Shown in pieces: positions 16,581 to 25,028 of a stretch of DNA of 44,267 nt (its first letter is position 1; each line of letters starts with the position of its first letter). Origin of the DNA: an uncultured Eubacteriales bacterium (GTDB lineage: Bacteria; Bacillota; Clostridia; Lachnospirales; CAG-274); contig CASFCZ010000093.1 of assembly GCA_949293325.1 (NCBI GenBank), positions 1 through 44,267 of the forward strand, read 5' to 3'. The position numbers and the translations under genes are program-made. Below the pieces are notes generated by a model, which was not told the origin of the DNA, did no database searches, and saw only the letters and a list, made by a program, of their open reading frames with translations.

Positions 16581-19500
16581 TCACATCTTTTCCTTAATTC
16601 TATCAAGTATTTTTTGTATAATATGGATATCATACTCCTCTGCAAGGACCTTTTCAAGGCATTCACAAGCCTTATTGTATTCTTTGTTTTTTTGGGCTAT
16701 AATTGCCTTGCCCACCATGGCCTCAACACAATAATTATAAGAACAGTTAATACAGTTCATACCCTGCTGCATCTCCTTAAAGAGCTTTACGGCCTCCTTA
16801 ATATTACCCATTAAATATGCGTTAATGGCAAGGGAATACAGTTTCATCTTTCTGTACTTTATATCCTTACGGGCATTTTTTAATCTTTTAGTCTTAAGCT
16901 CCTTTAAATAATCCGTCCGTTCGGATAAACAAAGAAACTTTTTTAAATTGAAATAATGCCCCAGTACAAATATAAATTCAGTTCTGTCCGCTAAGGCCTG
17001 CCACAGATCATCTTCATTGCTGTATCTGTTTTTAATGGCATATGTAACCGCCCTATCTGCATATTTATATGTATTTTTATAATCTCCTGCCATATAGCAA
17101 TAATACCTTGCCATATTCAGATTAACTGATACATCCTTGGGAGCCTTTTCAAAGGCAGCATATACCATATTATATGCCTCCTGTTGCATATTGCCTTTCT
17201 TATACATAATATCCAATATACTTCTGTCAACAGAGGCAGCCCTTTCTCCCTTAAGAGCAAAATTCCTTTTAAATTTAAGATAGATTTCCAGCGCAAGATT
17301 ATATTTACCCATCTTATTGTAAACCTCTGCAAGACGCTGCCATGGTTGTATCTCATCTGGATACAGCTGAGTAAGCTCCGTCAGCATCTCAACTGCCCTG
17401 TCATACTTCTTTGCAGCCTCACACCCCACAGCAAAATCAAATATGGGATAATAGCCCTTTTCACTGCCTGAAATGTCATAAGCCTCTTCATAAAACGTCA
17501 ATGCTTCATCATGCCTTTGGCTTATCCTTAACACATCACCCAGCCACTCAATGGCAACCGTATTTTCCGGCTCAATATCCATCGCCTGCCTGAAGTCTGC
17601 CTCTGCTTTATCCAGTTCACCTATTCCTACATACAACACTCCCCTGCTTATATATGCAGTGGCACTTTTATATTTTTCAACAGAGAGATCAGCATAATAG
17701 GTAGCCTGTCTTAAATCATCAGATTTAAACTTATCATTATATTTACGATGGTAGATTTCCTTAAGCCTTAAAAGTGTATCCCTGTAATCCGGATCAAGCT
17801 TTAAAATCTTCTTGTAAATTCTTATTGCCGCAGAACTGCCCTCATTTTCCGCAAGTTTTGCCTTTTCATACAATACAAAGGGATTATCAGGATACTGTTT
17901 TTCAAGTGCCTTTATGGTTGCAGACGCATCTTTGAATTTTCCGCTTTTTCTATATATATCAAGCTTAATCCTACAGCGGTCAAAACAATTTTCTTCAAGT
18001 CCAGTAAGCTTATCAATAGCAGCCTCTGCTTCATCCCACTCCTTCAAATCCATATATGCAAAACAGATTTCCTCATATATATCTATAAGCCTTTCATTAT
18101 CAATATCTATACGCTCATCAGAAGGCTTGGCGGCTATCTCAAGAAGTATGTCCAGTGACCTTCGGGTTTCATTTTCTTTTGTTGCCAGATATCTTAAGGC
18201 ACTTGCCCTTACATATTCTATATAATCACTTTTTGCACCGTTTTCATCGGCAAGCTTAATTATTTCCAACGCATCTTTATATCTTCCGTATATAACATAT
18301 ACATTAGCCGCTATGGCATAGGGTTTTGGCAGCTGTAAATCAGGTACTATATTAATAAGCCTGTGATAATCCTCAAAGACAGCCTCAGGACGTCTTAGCT
18401 CAAAATTTGCCTCCTGACGGATAAAATATGCAGGTATACAATACTCGTCACGATCAACTATTATACTGCAAAGATCACTTGCTTCATCATACTTTTTAAG
18501 CTCACAAAGGATATAACTCCTTTCCAGATAGAGCTGAAGCATAACATTTTGCTCCCCACATACAACACTTTCATTTGTTGCCTCAAGGGCCTCATGTAAA
18601 AGAACGTCATTCTTTTCAGCTGCAGCCATACACCTTAAACATCTTGCAAGGAAAAAGGCAGATAAAACAATACGTCTGCGTCTGTCATTTTCTTCCTTTT
18701 CATTATGACAGATCTGCCTGTTAAGTTCATTTCTCCACTTTCCTATACATTCCCTGGCCTCCCCGTATCTTTCAGCTATCATAAGAGCCCTGCTTCTGAG
18801 ATTGTAATACATTGCAAGATCCTTTTCATTCTCAGGCAAAAAGCTATCCATAAGCTCCATAAGCTTATCGTTCATCTCATTCTGATAATAACACCATCCA
18901 AGTTCTATTTTTTCCTCTGTGTTATGTGGGGTCATTTCACTTATTATCTTTTCATTTACACGCTGAAGATGTTCAAAAATCTCTTGGGTACTGTTTTCAT
19001 TATACAGTTCCTCGTATCCTTTTTTTGCTGCAAGATACTCTCCCTCTGACTCCTTTGCCCTAAGCCTGAGTAGCCTGTATTTGAGATTACCGGGATATTT
19101 TTTCTCAACAATATCACACAGTGCCAGAGACTTTTCCTTATCTCCCATTTCCATGTATGCCTCTGCACATCCTGCAAGGACATAGCCCTCACACTCAGCT
19201 ATATTTGTAAGCTCATCGAGTATCTTCTTTGCCTTATCATGTTCCCCATTTCTGGCATATTCCACTGCCAGATCCACCTCAAAGGAAGGAAGCCTGACAC
19301 CTGTGGCTATATATTTCTCCATTATTTCCTCAGTTGTCTCCTTGTCTCCCTCTCCTTTGGCACGGAGATAACTAAGCCATAATTCACACACCCTGTCAGC
19401 AAGTTTGCCATCCTCTGTATCTATAAGATCAACACGAATACCATTGCCTCCACGGAGAATAAAGGCAATATATCCCCGAGGCCAATCCTGCTCAAGTTCT

Positions 19501-19907
19501 TCCCTGTCTTCTTCAATGTTAAATCTGTCAGCTATCAGCTCAAAAATCTCATTTGGCAGAAAACAACAGTCATATAAAAAGCCAAGAAGAGCATTTCTTG
19601 CATCTGTAAATGTACCTATATCAGTACACACCTCATCCTCAAGAAGCTCTTCCCAGCACCATCTGTCACATCTTCTGCCCATGTCAAAGTAGCATTCCTT
19701 CACCCTATCAAGCCACATTCCTACAGGCGAAGTATCCTCCTTTTTATCAGAAAGGGATATTGCCTCATCATAGGCCTGCCTGAGCCTTTTAAACCCTTCC
19801 GGATCATCCTCCGGATTTGTAACTGCCAGCCTTGACATATAGGCTGACCTTATTTTCTCCTTATCCATAGTACTCTCAATACCAAGAATTTCAAAAATAT
19901 TATCCAT
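16581..19907 (-). CDS. Large J-like domain protein with tetratricopeptide repeats
   Basis: 1108-residue protein, no membrane span. The first about 50 residues look like a J domain: FEILGIESTMDKEKIRSAY at the start and FKRLRQAYDEA at the end, but the loop that normally holds HPD reads NPEDDPEGF. From about residue 190 to the C-terminus it is made of helical TPR-like repeats (for example YISRGVLYVGIGELDKAEAD and AIEWLGDVLRISQRHDEALT). A cysteine cluster NCINCSYNYC lies near the C-terminus. J proteins recruit Hsp70 and pass on clients; the Hsp70 gene follows by four bases, so this is likely its co-chaperone and client scaffold. ATG 19907 is chosen because AGGGGG has better spacing there than at ATG 19910. 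Confidence 0.8.
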   Translation of the reverse strand: MDNIFEILGIESTMDKEKIRSAYMSRLAVTNPEDDPEGFKRLRQAYDEAISLSDKKEDTSPVGMWLDRVKECYFDMGRRCDRWCWEELLEDEVCTDIGTFTDARNALLGFLYDCCFLPNEIFELIADRFNIEEDREELEQDWPRGYIAFILRGGNGIRVDLIDTEDGKLADRVCELWLSYLRAKGEGDKETTEEIMEKYIATGVRLPSFEVDLAVEYARNGEHDKAKKILDELTNIAECEGYVLAGCAEAYMEMGDKEKSLALCDIVEKKYPGNLKYRLLRLRAKESEGEYLAAKKGYEELYNENSTQEIFEHLQRVNEKIISEMTPHNTEEKIELGWCYYQNEMNDKLMELMDSFLPENEKDLAMYYNLRSRALMIAERYGEARECIGKWRNELNRQICHNEKEENDRRRRIVLSAFFLARCLRCMAAAEKNDVLLHEALEATNESVVCGEQNVMLQLYLERSYILCELKKYDEASDLCSIIVDRDEYCIPAYFIRQEANFELRRPEAVFEDYHRLINIVPDLQLPKPYAIAANVYVIYGRYKDALEIIKLADENGAKSDYIEYVRASALRYLATKENETRRSLDILLEIAAKPSDERIDIDNERLIDIYEEICFAYMDLKEWDEAEAAIDKLTGLEENCFDRCRIKLDIYRKSGKFKDASATIKALEKQYPDNPFVLYEKAKLAENEGSSAAIRIYKKILKLDPDYRDTLLRLKEIYHRKYNDKFKSDDLRQATYYADLSVEKYKSATAYISRGVLYVGIGELDKAEADFRQAMDIEPENTVAIEWLGDVLRISQRHDEALTFYEEAYDISGSEKGYYPIFDFAVGCEAAKKYDRAVEMLTELTQLYPDEIQPWQRLAEVYNKMGKYNLALEIYLKFKRNFALKGERAASVDRSILDIMYKKGNMQQEAYNMVYAAFEKAPKDVSVNLNMARYYCYMAGDYKNTYKYADRAVTYAIKNRYSNEDDLWQALADRTEFIFVLGHYFNLKKFLCLSERTDYLKELKTKRLKNARKDIKYRKMKLYSLAINAYLMGNIKEAVKLFKEMQQGMNCINCSYNYCVEAMVGKAIIAQKNKEYNKACECLEKVLAEEYDIHIIQKILDRIKEKM

Positions 19908-19916
19908 CATTTCCCC

Positions 19917-20762
19917 CTAAACGTACAGCAGCTTTGCCAGTATAGAGGCAACAGGCTCATCTGCACGTATTTCCGTATTTTCTGCTCCGTATTTTCTGCA
20001 CAGGTCAGACAATCTGCCCCTATGCACCTTAAGTGCTTTTATATATTTTTCTATTACATCATCTGTTATTTCAATACTGATTTTTTCATCGGTTTCAGCA
20101 TCCTTAAGCATTACCTCTCCGCTGAATCCCGGTGTATTTTCTTCCTCTCCCGTAAGCATAACAAAGGTAATATCCTGTTTTTTATAGTTAAGATATTTAA
20201 GGGCTTCCTCAACACTGTCAAGACTGTACATAAAGTCTGAAATCAATATAAATCTACCCTTTTCCTTAAAAGGCAGCTCTTTCACCCTATGGGACAGATC
20301 GAATATCCCATCATATACAGCAGCATCTGCAAAGTTAAGAAGTTTATTAAGCTCCTTTTTTGAAGAAAGGGTGATGGTATCATTCCCCATACAAAGCTTC
20401 GCCCTGTCACCGCCAGAAAGGGCAGCATAACAAAGAGATGCACCTATAAGTCCACCTGTATATGACTTTCCATAAAGATCCATTGAGGCAGAGCTGTCAA
20501 CCATAACCACAACCTCGGTCTGTTTTTCCTCATTATACAGCCTGATAAAAAGCTTGCCAAGTCGTGCATAGCTATTCCAATCAACATACCTTAGGCTGTC
20601 ACCGTCATTATAACTTCTGAAATCCGAAAACTCGTTGGAACTACCCTTTTCATTTGAACGTCTTACTCCACCGCTGACGCCACCAACCTGTCTTGAATAA
20701 CGCAGGTGCAGCCTGTCCAATCTTTCGATTAATTTACCGTTAAAGCCCTGGGAAACCTTCAT
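19917..20762 (-). CDS. DUF58 domain protein, von Willebrand-type partner of MoxR
   Basis: 281 residues. The DUF58 signature is clear at about 47-79 (DFRSYNDGDSLRYVDWNSYA, then LGKLFIRLYNEE), and is followed by a von Willebrand A-like fold with the metal-site motif DSSAS at 89-93. Unlike many DUF58 proteins it lacks N-terminal membrane spans, so it is probably cytosolic. Proteins of this type are regularly encoded next to MoxR ATPases and are thought to be their metal-dependent adaptors in protein or metal-cofactor maturation. ATG at 20762 overlaps the moxR stop by four bases and has GGGAG eight bases upstream. Confidence 0.9.
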   Translation of the reverse strand: MKVSQGFNGKLIERLDRLHLRYSRQVGGVSGGVRRSNEKGSSNEFSDFRSYNDGDSLRYVDWNSYARLGKLFIRLYNEEKQTEVVVMVDSSASMDLYGKSYTGGLIGASLCYAALSGGDRAKLCMGNDTITLSSKKELNKLLNFADAAVYDGIFDLSHRVKELPFKEKGRFILISDFMYSLDSVEEALKYLNYKKQDITFVMLTGEEENTPGFSGEVMLKDAETDEKISIEITDDVIEKYIKALKVHRGRLSDLCRKYGAENTEIRADEPVASILAKLLYV

Positions 20763-21736
20763 CGTTTTATCTCCCTGAGAATATCTGCTATAACATCATC
20801 CGCACTTATACCTTCACTTACAGCATCAAAATTAAGTATAAGTCTGTGCCTTAATACAAGTGCCGCCATGGCATTAATATCATCATAGGCAACATTATAT
20901 CTTCCCTCCAGAAGGGCATTTATTCTTGCAGCTGTAATTATAGCCTGTGCTCCTCTGGGGCCTGAGCCAAAGGCAATATACTTTTTAGCAGCCTGTGCCG
21001 CCGTATCCAGTTCAGAGTGACTCTTTACTATCAGTTCCATTGCATAGTCCGCAACGGCATCAGCCACCGGCACCTCTGAAGCAAGCCTTTTCATCTCCAG
21101 TATTCTACTGCCATTTACAACAGGTTGTGGCTGCTCCGCTCCCTCTGTGGTAGTAAGCTTAACTATCTGCTTAAGATCCTCTTTATCGGGAAAGTCCACC
21201 ATGAGTTTAAACATAAATCTATCAAGCTGTGCCTCAGGCAGTGGATATGTACCCTCTGTTTCAATAGGGTTTTGAGTTGCAAGTACAAAGAATGGTTGTG
21301 GAAGCTCATATGTATTTTTTCCTGCTGTAATATGCTTTTCCTGCATTGCCTCAAGGAGGGCACTTTGTGTCTTAGGGGTTGCTCTGTTTATCTCATCTGC
21401 CAGAAGAATATTGGCAAATACTGGGCCCTTTTGAAACTCAAACCGTCCCCTTCCATCATCTTCTCTTACAAATATATCCGTGCCTGTAATATCACTAGGC
21501 ATAAGATCAGGTGTAAACTGAATACGTGAAAAACTTATATCCATAACCTTGCCAAGGGTCTTTACAAGCTGTGTTTTACCTAGACCAGGCAGGCCCTCAA
21601 GCAAAACATTACCTCCTGCCACTATGCCTATAAGCACCATCCTTATAAGCTCCTTCTGTCCGATAATAGCCTTTGAGGTTTCCGTTTCTATCCTATGAAA
21701 ATCCTCTAAAAACTGTCTTACTTCATCTTCTTTCAT
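20759..21736 (-). CDS. MoxR family AAA+ ATPase
   Basis: 325 residues. Walker A GLPGLGKTQ lies at 48-56, Walker B with ILLADEINRATPKTQSALLE at about 110-129, then the MQEKHIT and FFVLATQNPIETEGTYPLPE segments, which are diagnostic of MoxR, and the AQLDRF arginine region. MoxR ATPases act as chaperones that activate partner proteins together with von Willebrand-domain proteins; some are involved in stress resistance or cell-envelope functions. ATG at 21736 has GGAGG nine bases upstream and overlaps the end of yihY by 14 bases. The target here is unknown. Confidence 0.95.
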   Translation of the reverse strand: MKEDEVRQFLEDFHRIETETSKAIIGQKELIRMVLIGIVAGGNVLLEGLPGLGKTQLVKTLGKVMDISFSRIQFTPDLMPSDITGTDIFVREDDGRGRFEFQKGPVFANILLADEINRATPKTQSALLEAMQEKHITAGKNTYELPQPFFVLATQNPIETEGTYPLPEAQLDRFMFKLMVDFPDKEDLKQIVKLTTTEGAEQPQPVVNGSRILEMKRLASEVPVADAVADYAMELIVKSHSELDTAAQAAKKYIAFGSGPRGAQAIITAARINALLEGRYNVAYDDINAMAALVLRHRLILNFDAVSEGISADDVIADILREIKR

Positions 21737-22574
21737 TTAACAAAACCTCCTTTATCCACCATTTGTCAGTCAAAATAGCATTGATCTGACCGCCTATAAG
21801 TATAACATACGAAAGCAGGTTGAGCCAAAGAGCAAATATAAACAAGGCACCTATGCTTCCGTAAATATTTGAGTATCTGGAAAAATTATTTACATAAATA
21901 TTGAATAACTTTGAGAGAGTAAGCCATGATGCCATTGTAAATATCGTACCTGGTATAAGCTGTTTAATTGAAGGTCTGTCAACCAATGCAAGCATATACA
22001 TAAGAACTATCATAATAAATATCAATGCCGCAGTAATGAGATAGCTCCTTAAATTAACAACAAGATGTAAGCCTGTTTGCTGTCCGAAAATAATCTCGTT
22101 AATCTTATCACTGAAAATACACACATACAAAGAAATAATAATAAGGATAGTAAATATTATAACAAGCAAAAGGCTTATAAACCTTTGAACAAAATAGCCC
22201 CGTCTTTCACTGGCATCATATGCTCTGTTAAGTCCCTTCATAAGAGTATACAGTCCTGAAGATGCACTGAATAATGTAAGGAGAAGGGATGATGAAAAAA
22301 GACTAACATGCTTTGTATCAAAGGTTTCGTTTATAAAATAGCTCAGTATCTGTCTTACTGTCTCAGGCACATCATCTGTCAAAGAAACAACTATATTGCT
22401 TACATCCAGATTAAACACGGCAACAGATGAGAGGATAAATATAATAAAGGGAAATATGGAAAGTATAAGCTTAAAGCTAAGGGCATTTGCCATATCAAAA
22501 AGCTCATTATTTTTCATACGCTTATATACCTCATGTCCAAAGACAATAAGCCTTATAGTCCACTTTTTTATCAT
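21723..22574 (-). CDS. YihY/BrkB family inner membrane protein
   Basis: 283-residue polytopic membrane protein with about six spans and the family landmarks: MANALSFKLILSIFPFIIFI near the start, the loop SASSGLYTLMKGLNRAYDA, and NIYGSIGALFIFALWLNLLS near the end. The family was once called ribonuclease BN by mistake; its role is uncertain (transport or envelope). ATG at 22574 has GGGAG eight bases upstream. It lies between the transglutaminase-like gene and moxR and overlaps moxR, so it is part of this operon. Confidence 0.9.
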   Translation of the reverse strand: MIKKWTIRLIVFGHEVYKRMKNNELFDMANALSFKLILSIFPFIIFILSSVAVFNLDVSNIVVSLTDDVPETVRQILSYFINETFDTKHVSLFSSSLLLTLFSASSGLYTLMKGLNRAYDASERRGYFVQRFISLLLVIIFTILIIISLYVCIFSDKINEIIFGQQTGLHLVVNLRSYLITAALIFIMIVLMYMLALVDRPSIKQLIPGTIFTMASWLTLSKLFNIYVNNFSRYSNIYGSIGALFIFALWLNLLSYVILIGGQINAILTDKWWIKEVLLNERR

Positions 22575-22636
22575 ATATCCATCTCCCTCACTCTATCAAT
22601 TATATGTCACACCCATACATTTATTTCTCTTTGAGA

Positions 22637-23938
22637 TCAGTTTATTACCAGCACCTCAGCAGTCAACCCCTTATATTCATCTGGGATTTCGCCTATTGCA
22701 CGGTTTTTTGCCGTGGTTTCTATATAATAATATCTTTCATTATTAAGTTCATAATAGGAACCTGCACCGCTTTCAACACTGCCCTTTATACCTACAGCCA
22801 TGTGCTCCGGCAACTTGATAAGAGCTACTCCATAACCCCTTGCTCTGAGTAAAGAAGCAAGGAGGATAGCCGTATCCTCGCAATCTCCACCTCCGTCACA
22901 CAGTGTTTCAATGGGATACTTTGGATATTCCTCCACATCTCCCTCCTGGGGTGTATCCGGTATATATTCAAGGCCCTGTACAAAACTTACCAAAAGTTCA
23001 AGCTGCTGAAACTCATCATATCCGCTTTCAGCTCCGTTTTCACACATGCTATCGGCTAAATTACTGATAAACTCATCATCTGAAGTATCCTCAACATAGA
23101 CTCTGTAGTCCATACCATTCATACTTCTGCGTTTGTTTTTATAATATTCATAACTGCGTCTGGAAATTTCCATACTTTGAGTCCACTGTGAAAAATTATA
23201 GTCCCATGTAAATTTTAGTTCCATCTTTTCATTATTAACAGCTGATTCGCTTAATACTCCCGGCAAAGTAATTGCCTTTTTATCATCATCTGAAGTATCA
23301 TCATATGAGTCCTGGGGATTTATTACTTCCCCTGCTTCATTTATACCATATGTACCATCATTTATTACAACCTGGCTCATACCTTCGGAAGTGCTTATCC
23401 TGTTATAGCCATAGGGAAAGAAAACTCCACTTGCCCAGATACCGCAAAGCAAGATAAGTGCAATAATAAAGGCTGCATTTCCGCTATGCCTTGGGGGATC
23501 AATCCTTTGTAATGGCTGGTACTCTCTGTAATCAATATCCGTGCCCCCCAGCAGTGTATCTCTGTCTGTCTTAAGTTGCCGCAAACAAACAGACATCTTT
23601 TCACATCGGTCATTAATTAAATCATATCTAACCTTTGCAACCCTGTATTTTCTCAAAAGCCTGTCCGATATAAGTGCAGGTATCAGAAAAGGAACGGCAC
23701 AGGAGCGAATTAATTCCAGACTGAGCAAACTTCTGCTTTTAATAAAAGCAACTAATATCACAAGTACAAAGGCACACAAAGCCAGAAATCGGCAACATAC
23801 CAGGAAGAGCCTTGTTCCCCTTGTTGAATCAAGCATGGAGGCAAGAGAAGTTCTTTCATTTTCACCGGTAATTAGATCCTGATAAAGTGCATCCATTGAC
23901 TTATTAATATTTTTGATTTTTTCCAATAAATTATCCAT
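22637..23938 (-). CDS. Membrane protein with a transglutaminase-like cysteine protease fold
   Basis: 433 residues. The N-terminal half has hydrophobic spans near 43-65, 80-91 and 154-174 separated by a charged coiled stretch. The external C-terminal domain has the transglutaminase-like core: GGGDCEDTAILLASLLRARG with the catalytic cysteine at 353, and the histidine at 379 in LPEHMAVGI. The usual third residue, often aspartate, appears as E407 in YYIETTA. Such proteins accompany MoxR and DUF58 genes in many bacteria. ATG at 23938 follows GGAGCAGG by five bases; the frame remains open upstream to 24067, but that part overlaps the ribF terminator. First gene of the operon. Confidence 0.85.
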   Translation of the reverse strand: MDNLLEKIKNINKSMDALYQDLITGENERTSLASMLDSTRGTRLFLVCCRFLALCAFVLVILVAFIKSRSLLSLELIRSCAVPFLIPALISDRLLRKYRVAKVRYDLINDRCEKMSVCLRQLKTDRDTLLGGTDIDYREYQPLQRIDPPRHSGNAAFIIALILLCGIWASGVFFPYGYNRISTSEGMSQVVINDGTYGINEAGEVINPQDSYDDTSDDDKKAITLPGVLSESAVNNEKMELKFTWDYNFSQWTQSMEISRRSYEYYKNKRRSMNGMDYRVYVEDTSDDEFISNLADSMCENGAESGYDEFQQLELLVSFVQGLEYIPDTPQEGDVEEYPKYPIETLCDGGGDCEDTAILLASLLRARGYGVALIKLPEHMAVGIKGSVESGAGSYYELNNERYYYIETTAKNRAIGEIPDEYKGLTAEVLVIN

Positions 23939-23969
23939 AAATACCTGCTCCAAATAAATACTTATTAAT

Positions 23970-23998
23970 ATAATAAAGCATATTTCAAATCTTGGCAA
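23970..23998 (-). promoter_or_regulatory. Sigma-A type promoter of the transglutaminase-moxR-hsp70-ruvAB operon
   Basis: Minus-strand -35 TTGCCA (23998-23993, five of six), 17-base spacer, -10 TATTAT (23975-23970, five of six), giving a leader of about 25 bases. From here to 11721 I see no strong internal terminator, and gene gaps are at most 62 bases. Confidence 0.7.
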
Positions 23999-24002
23999 TA
24001 GA

Positions 24003-24057
24003 TAAAAAACAAAGGACTGCAAAATAGCCAGATTTTTACAAAAGCATAGCAGTCCTT
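24003..24057 (-). terminator. Terminator of the rimP-infB-ribF operon
   Basis: On the minus strand AAGGACTGC (24057-24049) pairs perfectly with GCAGTCCTT (24020-24012) around a long loop, followed by TGTTTTTTAT. It lies directly after the ribF stop at 24064. Confidence 0.65.
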
Positions 24058-24063
24058 CATCCA

Positions 24064-25020
24064 TCAATATATATTAAACTTAAATTTATATTCAACATTC
24101 TTAATAGTGGCACTTAACTTAGTTGCTACAGTTCTATCCTTTTCAAGCTGGGCTTTAAGCTCCTTAACCGATGCAAAGCCCCGTTCCTCCCTGAGCCATT
24201 TGTAGAAACAGATTATTACATCCATACCATATACCACTTCATTAAAGTCAAAAATATTGGTTTCTACCCGTCTTTCATGACCATCAAAGGTCGGGCAGAC
24301 ACCTACATTTGTCATGCTTGTATAGAGTTTGCCGTCAAGGGCTACTCTTGTAAGGTACACACCATTGGGGGGAAGCAGTTTTTCCTTGGCCGTAATTACA
24401 TTAATGGTAGGGAAATCCAACAGCCTTCCTCTCTTTTCACCATCTGCAACTTTACCTATTACAAAATAAGGCTTGTCAAGCAGCTCAATAACCTTGTCCA
24501 TTTCGGCATTCCTTATAAGTCCCCTTACACGGCTGCTGCTTACTCTCTCTCCTCCCACCTCAATAGGAGGTATGGCAATAACAAGTATACCCTTTTCTTC
24601 ACCAAACTTCTGGAGAGTTTTATAATCGCCTGCCTTGTCCTTTCCAAAGAAATAGTTTTCTCCTACTACCAGCACTTTACAATGGGTTTTTTCCACCAAA
24701 AGGTCAAAAAACTCTCTTGGGGAAAGGGAAGCAAAATCAAGGGTAAATGGATACTGTACAAGTATATCCACACCCATATTATTAAGCACAAACTTCTTTT
24801 CCCTCGGATCAAGCATGGTACTGAAGTTTTGCTTTGTTTTAAACACAGTAACCGGATGGGGATAAAATGAAAAAACAACGCTTTTTAAATTATCCCTTTT
24901 TGCATACTCCTTCACCGTACTGATAAGCTTTTGATGTCCCAGATGGATTCCGTCAAAATTACCCAAGGTAACAGCCGTAGGTTCTTCTATTTTAAAATCA
25001 CAAGTCTCATAAACAATCAT
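24064..25020 (-). CDS. ribF: Bifunctional riboflavin kinase / FAD synthetase
   Basis: About 318 residues. It phosphorylates riboflavin to FMN and adenylates FMN to FAD. The N-terminal nucleotidyltransferase domain has TLGNFDGIHLGHQKLI with the HxGH motif, and VVGENYFFGKDKAG further on. The C-terminal kinase domain has GEKRGRLLDFPTINV and the conserved ERRVETNIFDFN. ATG at 25020 has AAGGTG nine bases upstream; earlier in-frame starts at 25029 and 25032 lie on that site. The 3' end of truB precedes it by 8 bases, so the two are probably coupled. It closes the translation operon, a normal place for ribF in Firmicutes. Confidence 0.95.
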   Translation of the reverse strand: MIVYETCDFKIEEPTAVTLGNFDGIHLGHQKLISTVKEYAKRDNLKSVVFSFYPHPVTVFKTKQNFSTMLDPREKKFVLNNMGVDILVQYPFTLDFASLSPREFFDLLVEKTHCKVLVVGENYFFGKDKAGDYKTLQKFGEEKGILVIAIPPIEVGGERVSSSRVRGLIRNAEMDKVIELLDKPYFVIGKVADGEKRGRLLDFPTINVITAKEKLLPPNGVYLTRVALDGKLYTSMTNVGVCPTFDGHERRVETNIFDFNEVVYGMDVIICFYKWLREERGFASVKELKAQLEKDRTVATKLSATIKNVEYKFKFNIY

Positions 25021-25028
25021 TTTAAACA

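Noticed and set aside
23939-24067. N-terminal extension of the transglutaminase-like protein to 24067
   Set aside because: It overlaps the ribF stop, the terminator and the promoter at 23970-23998; ATG 23938 has a proper ribosome binding site.
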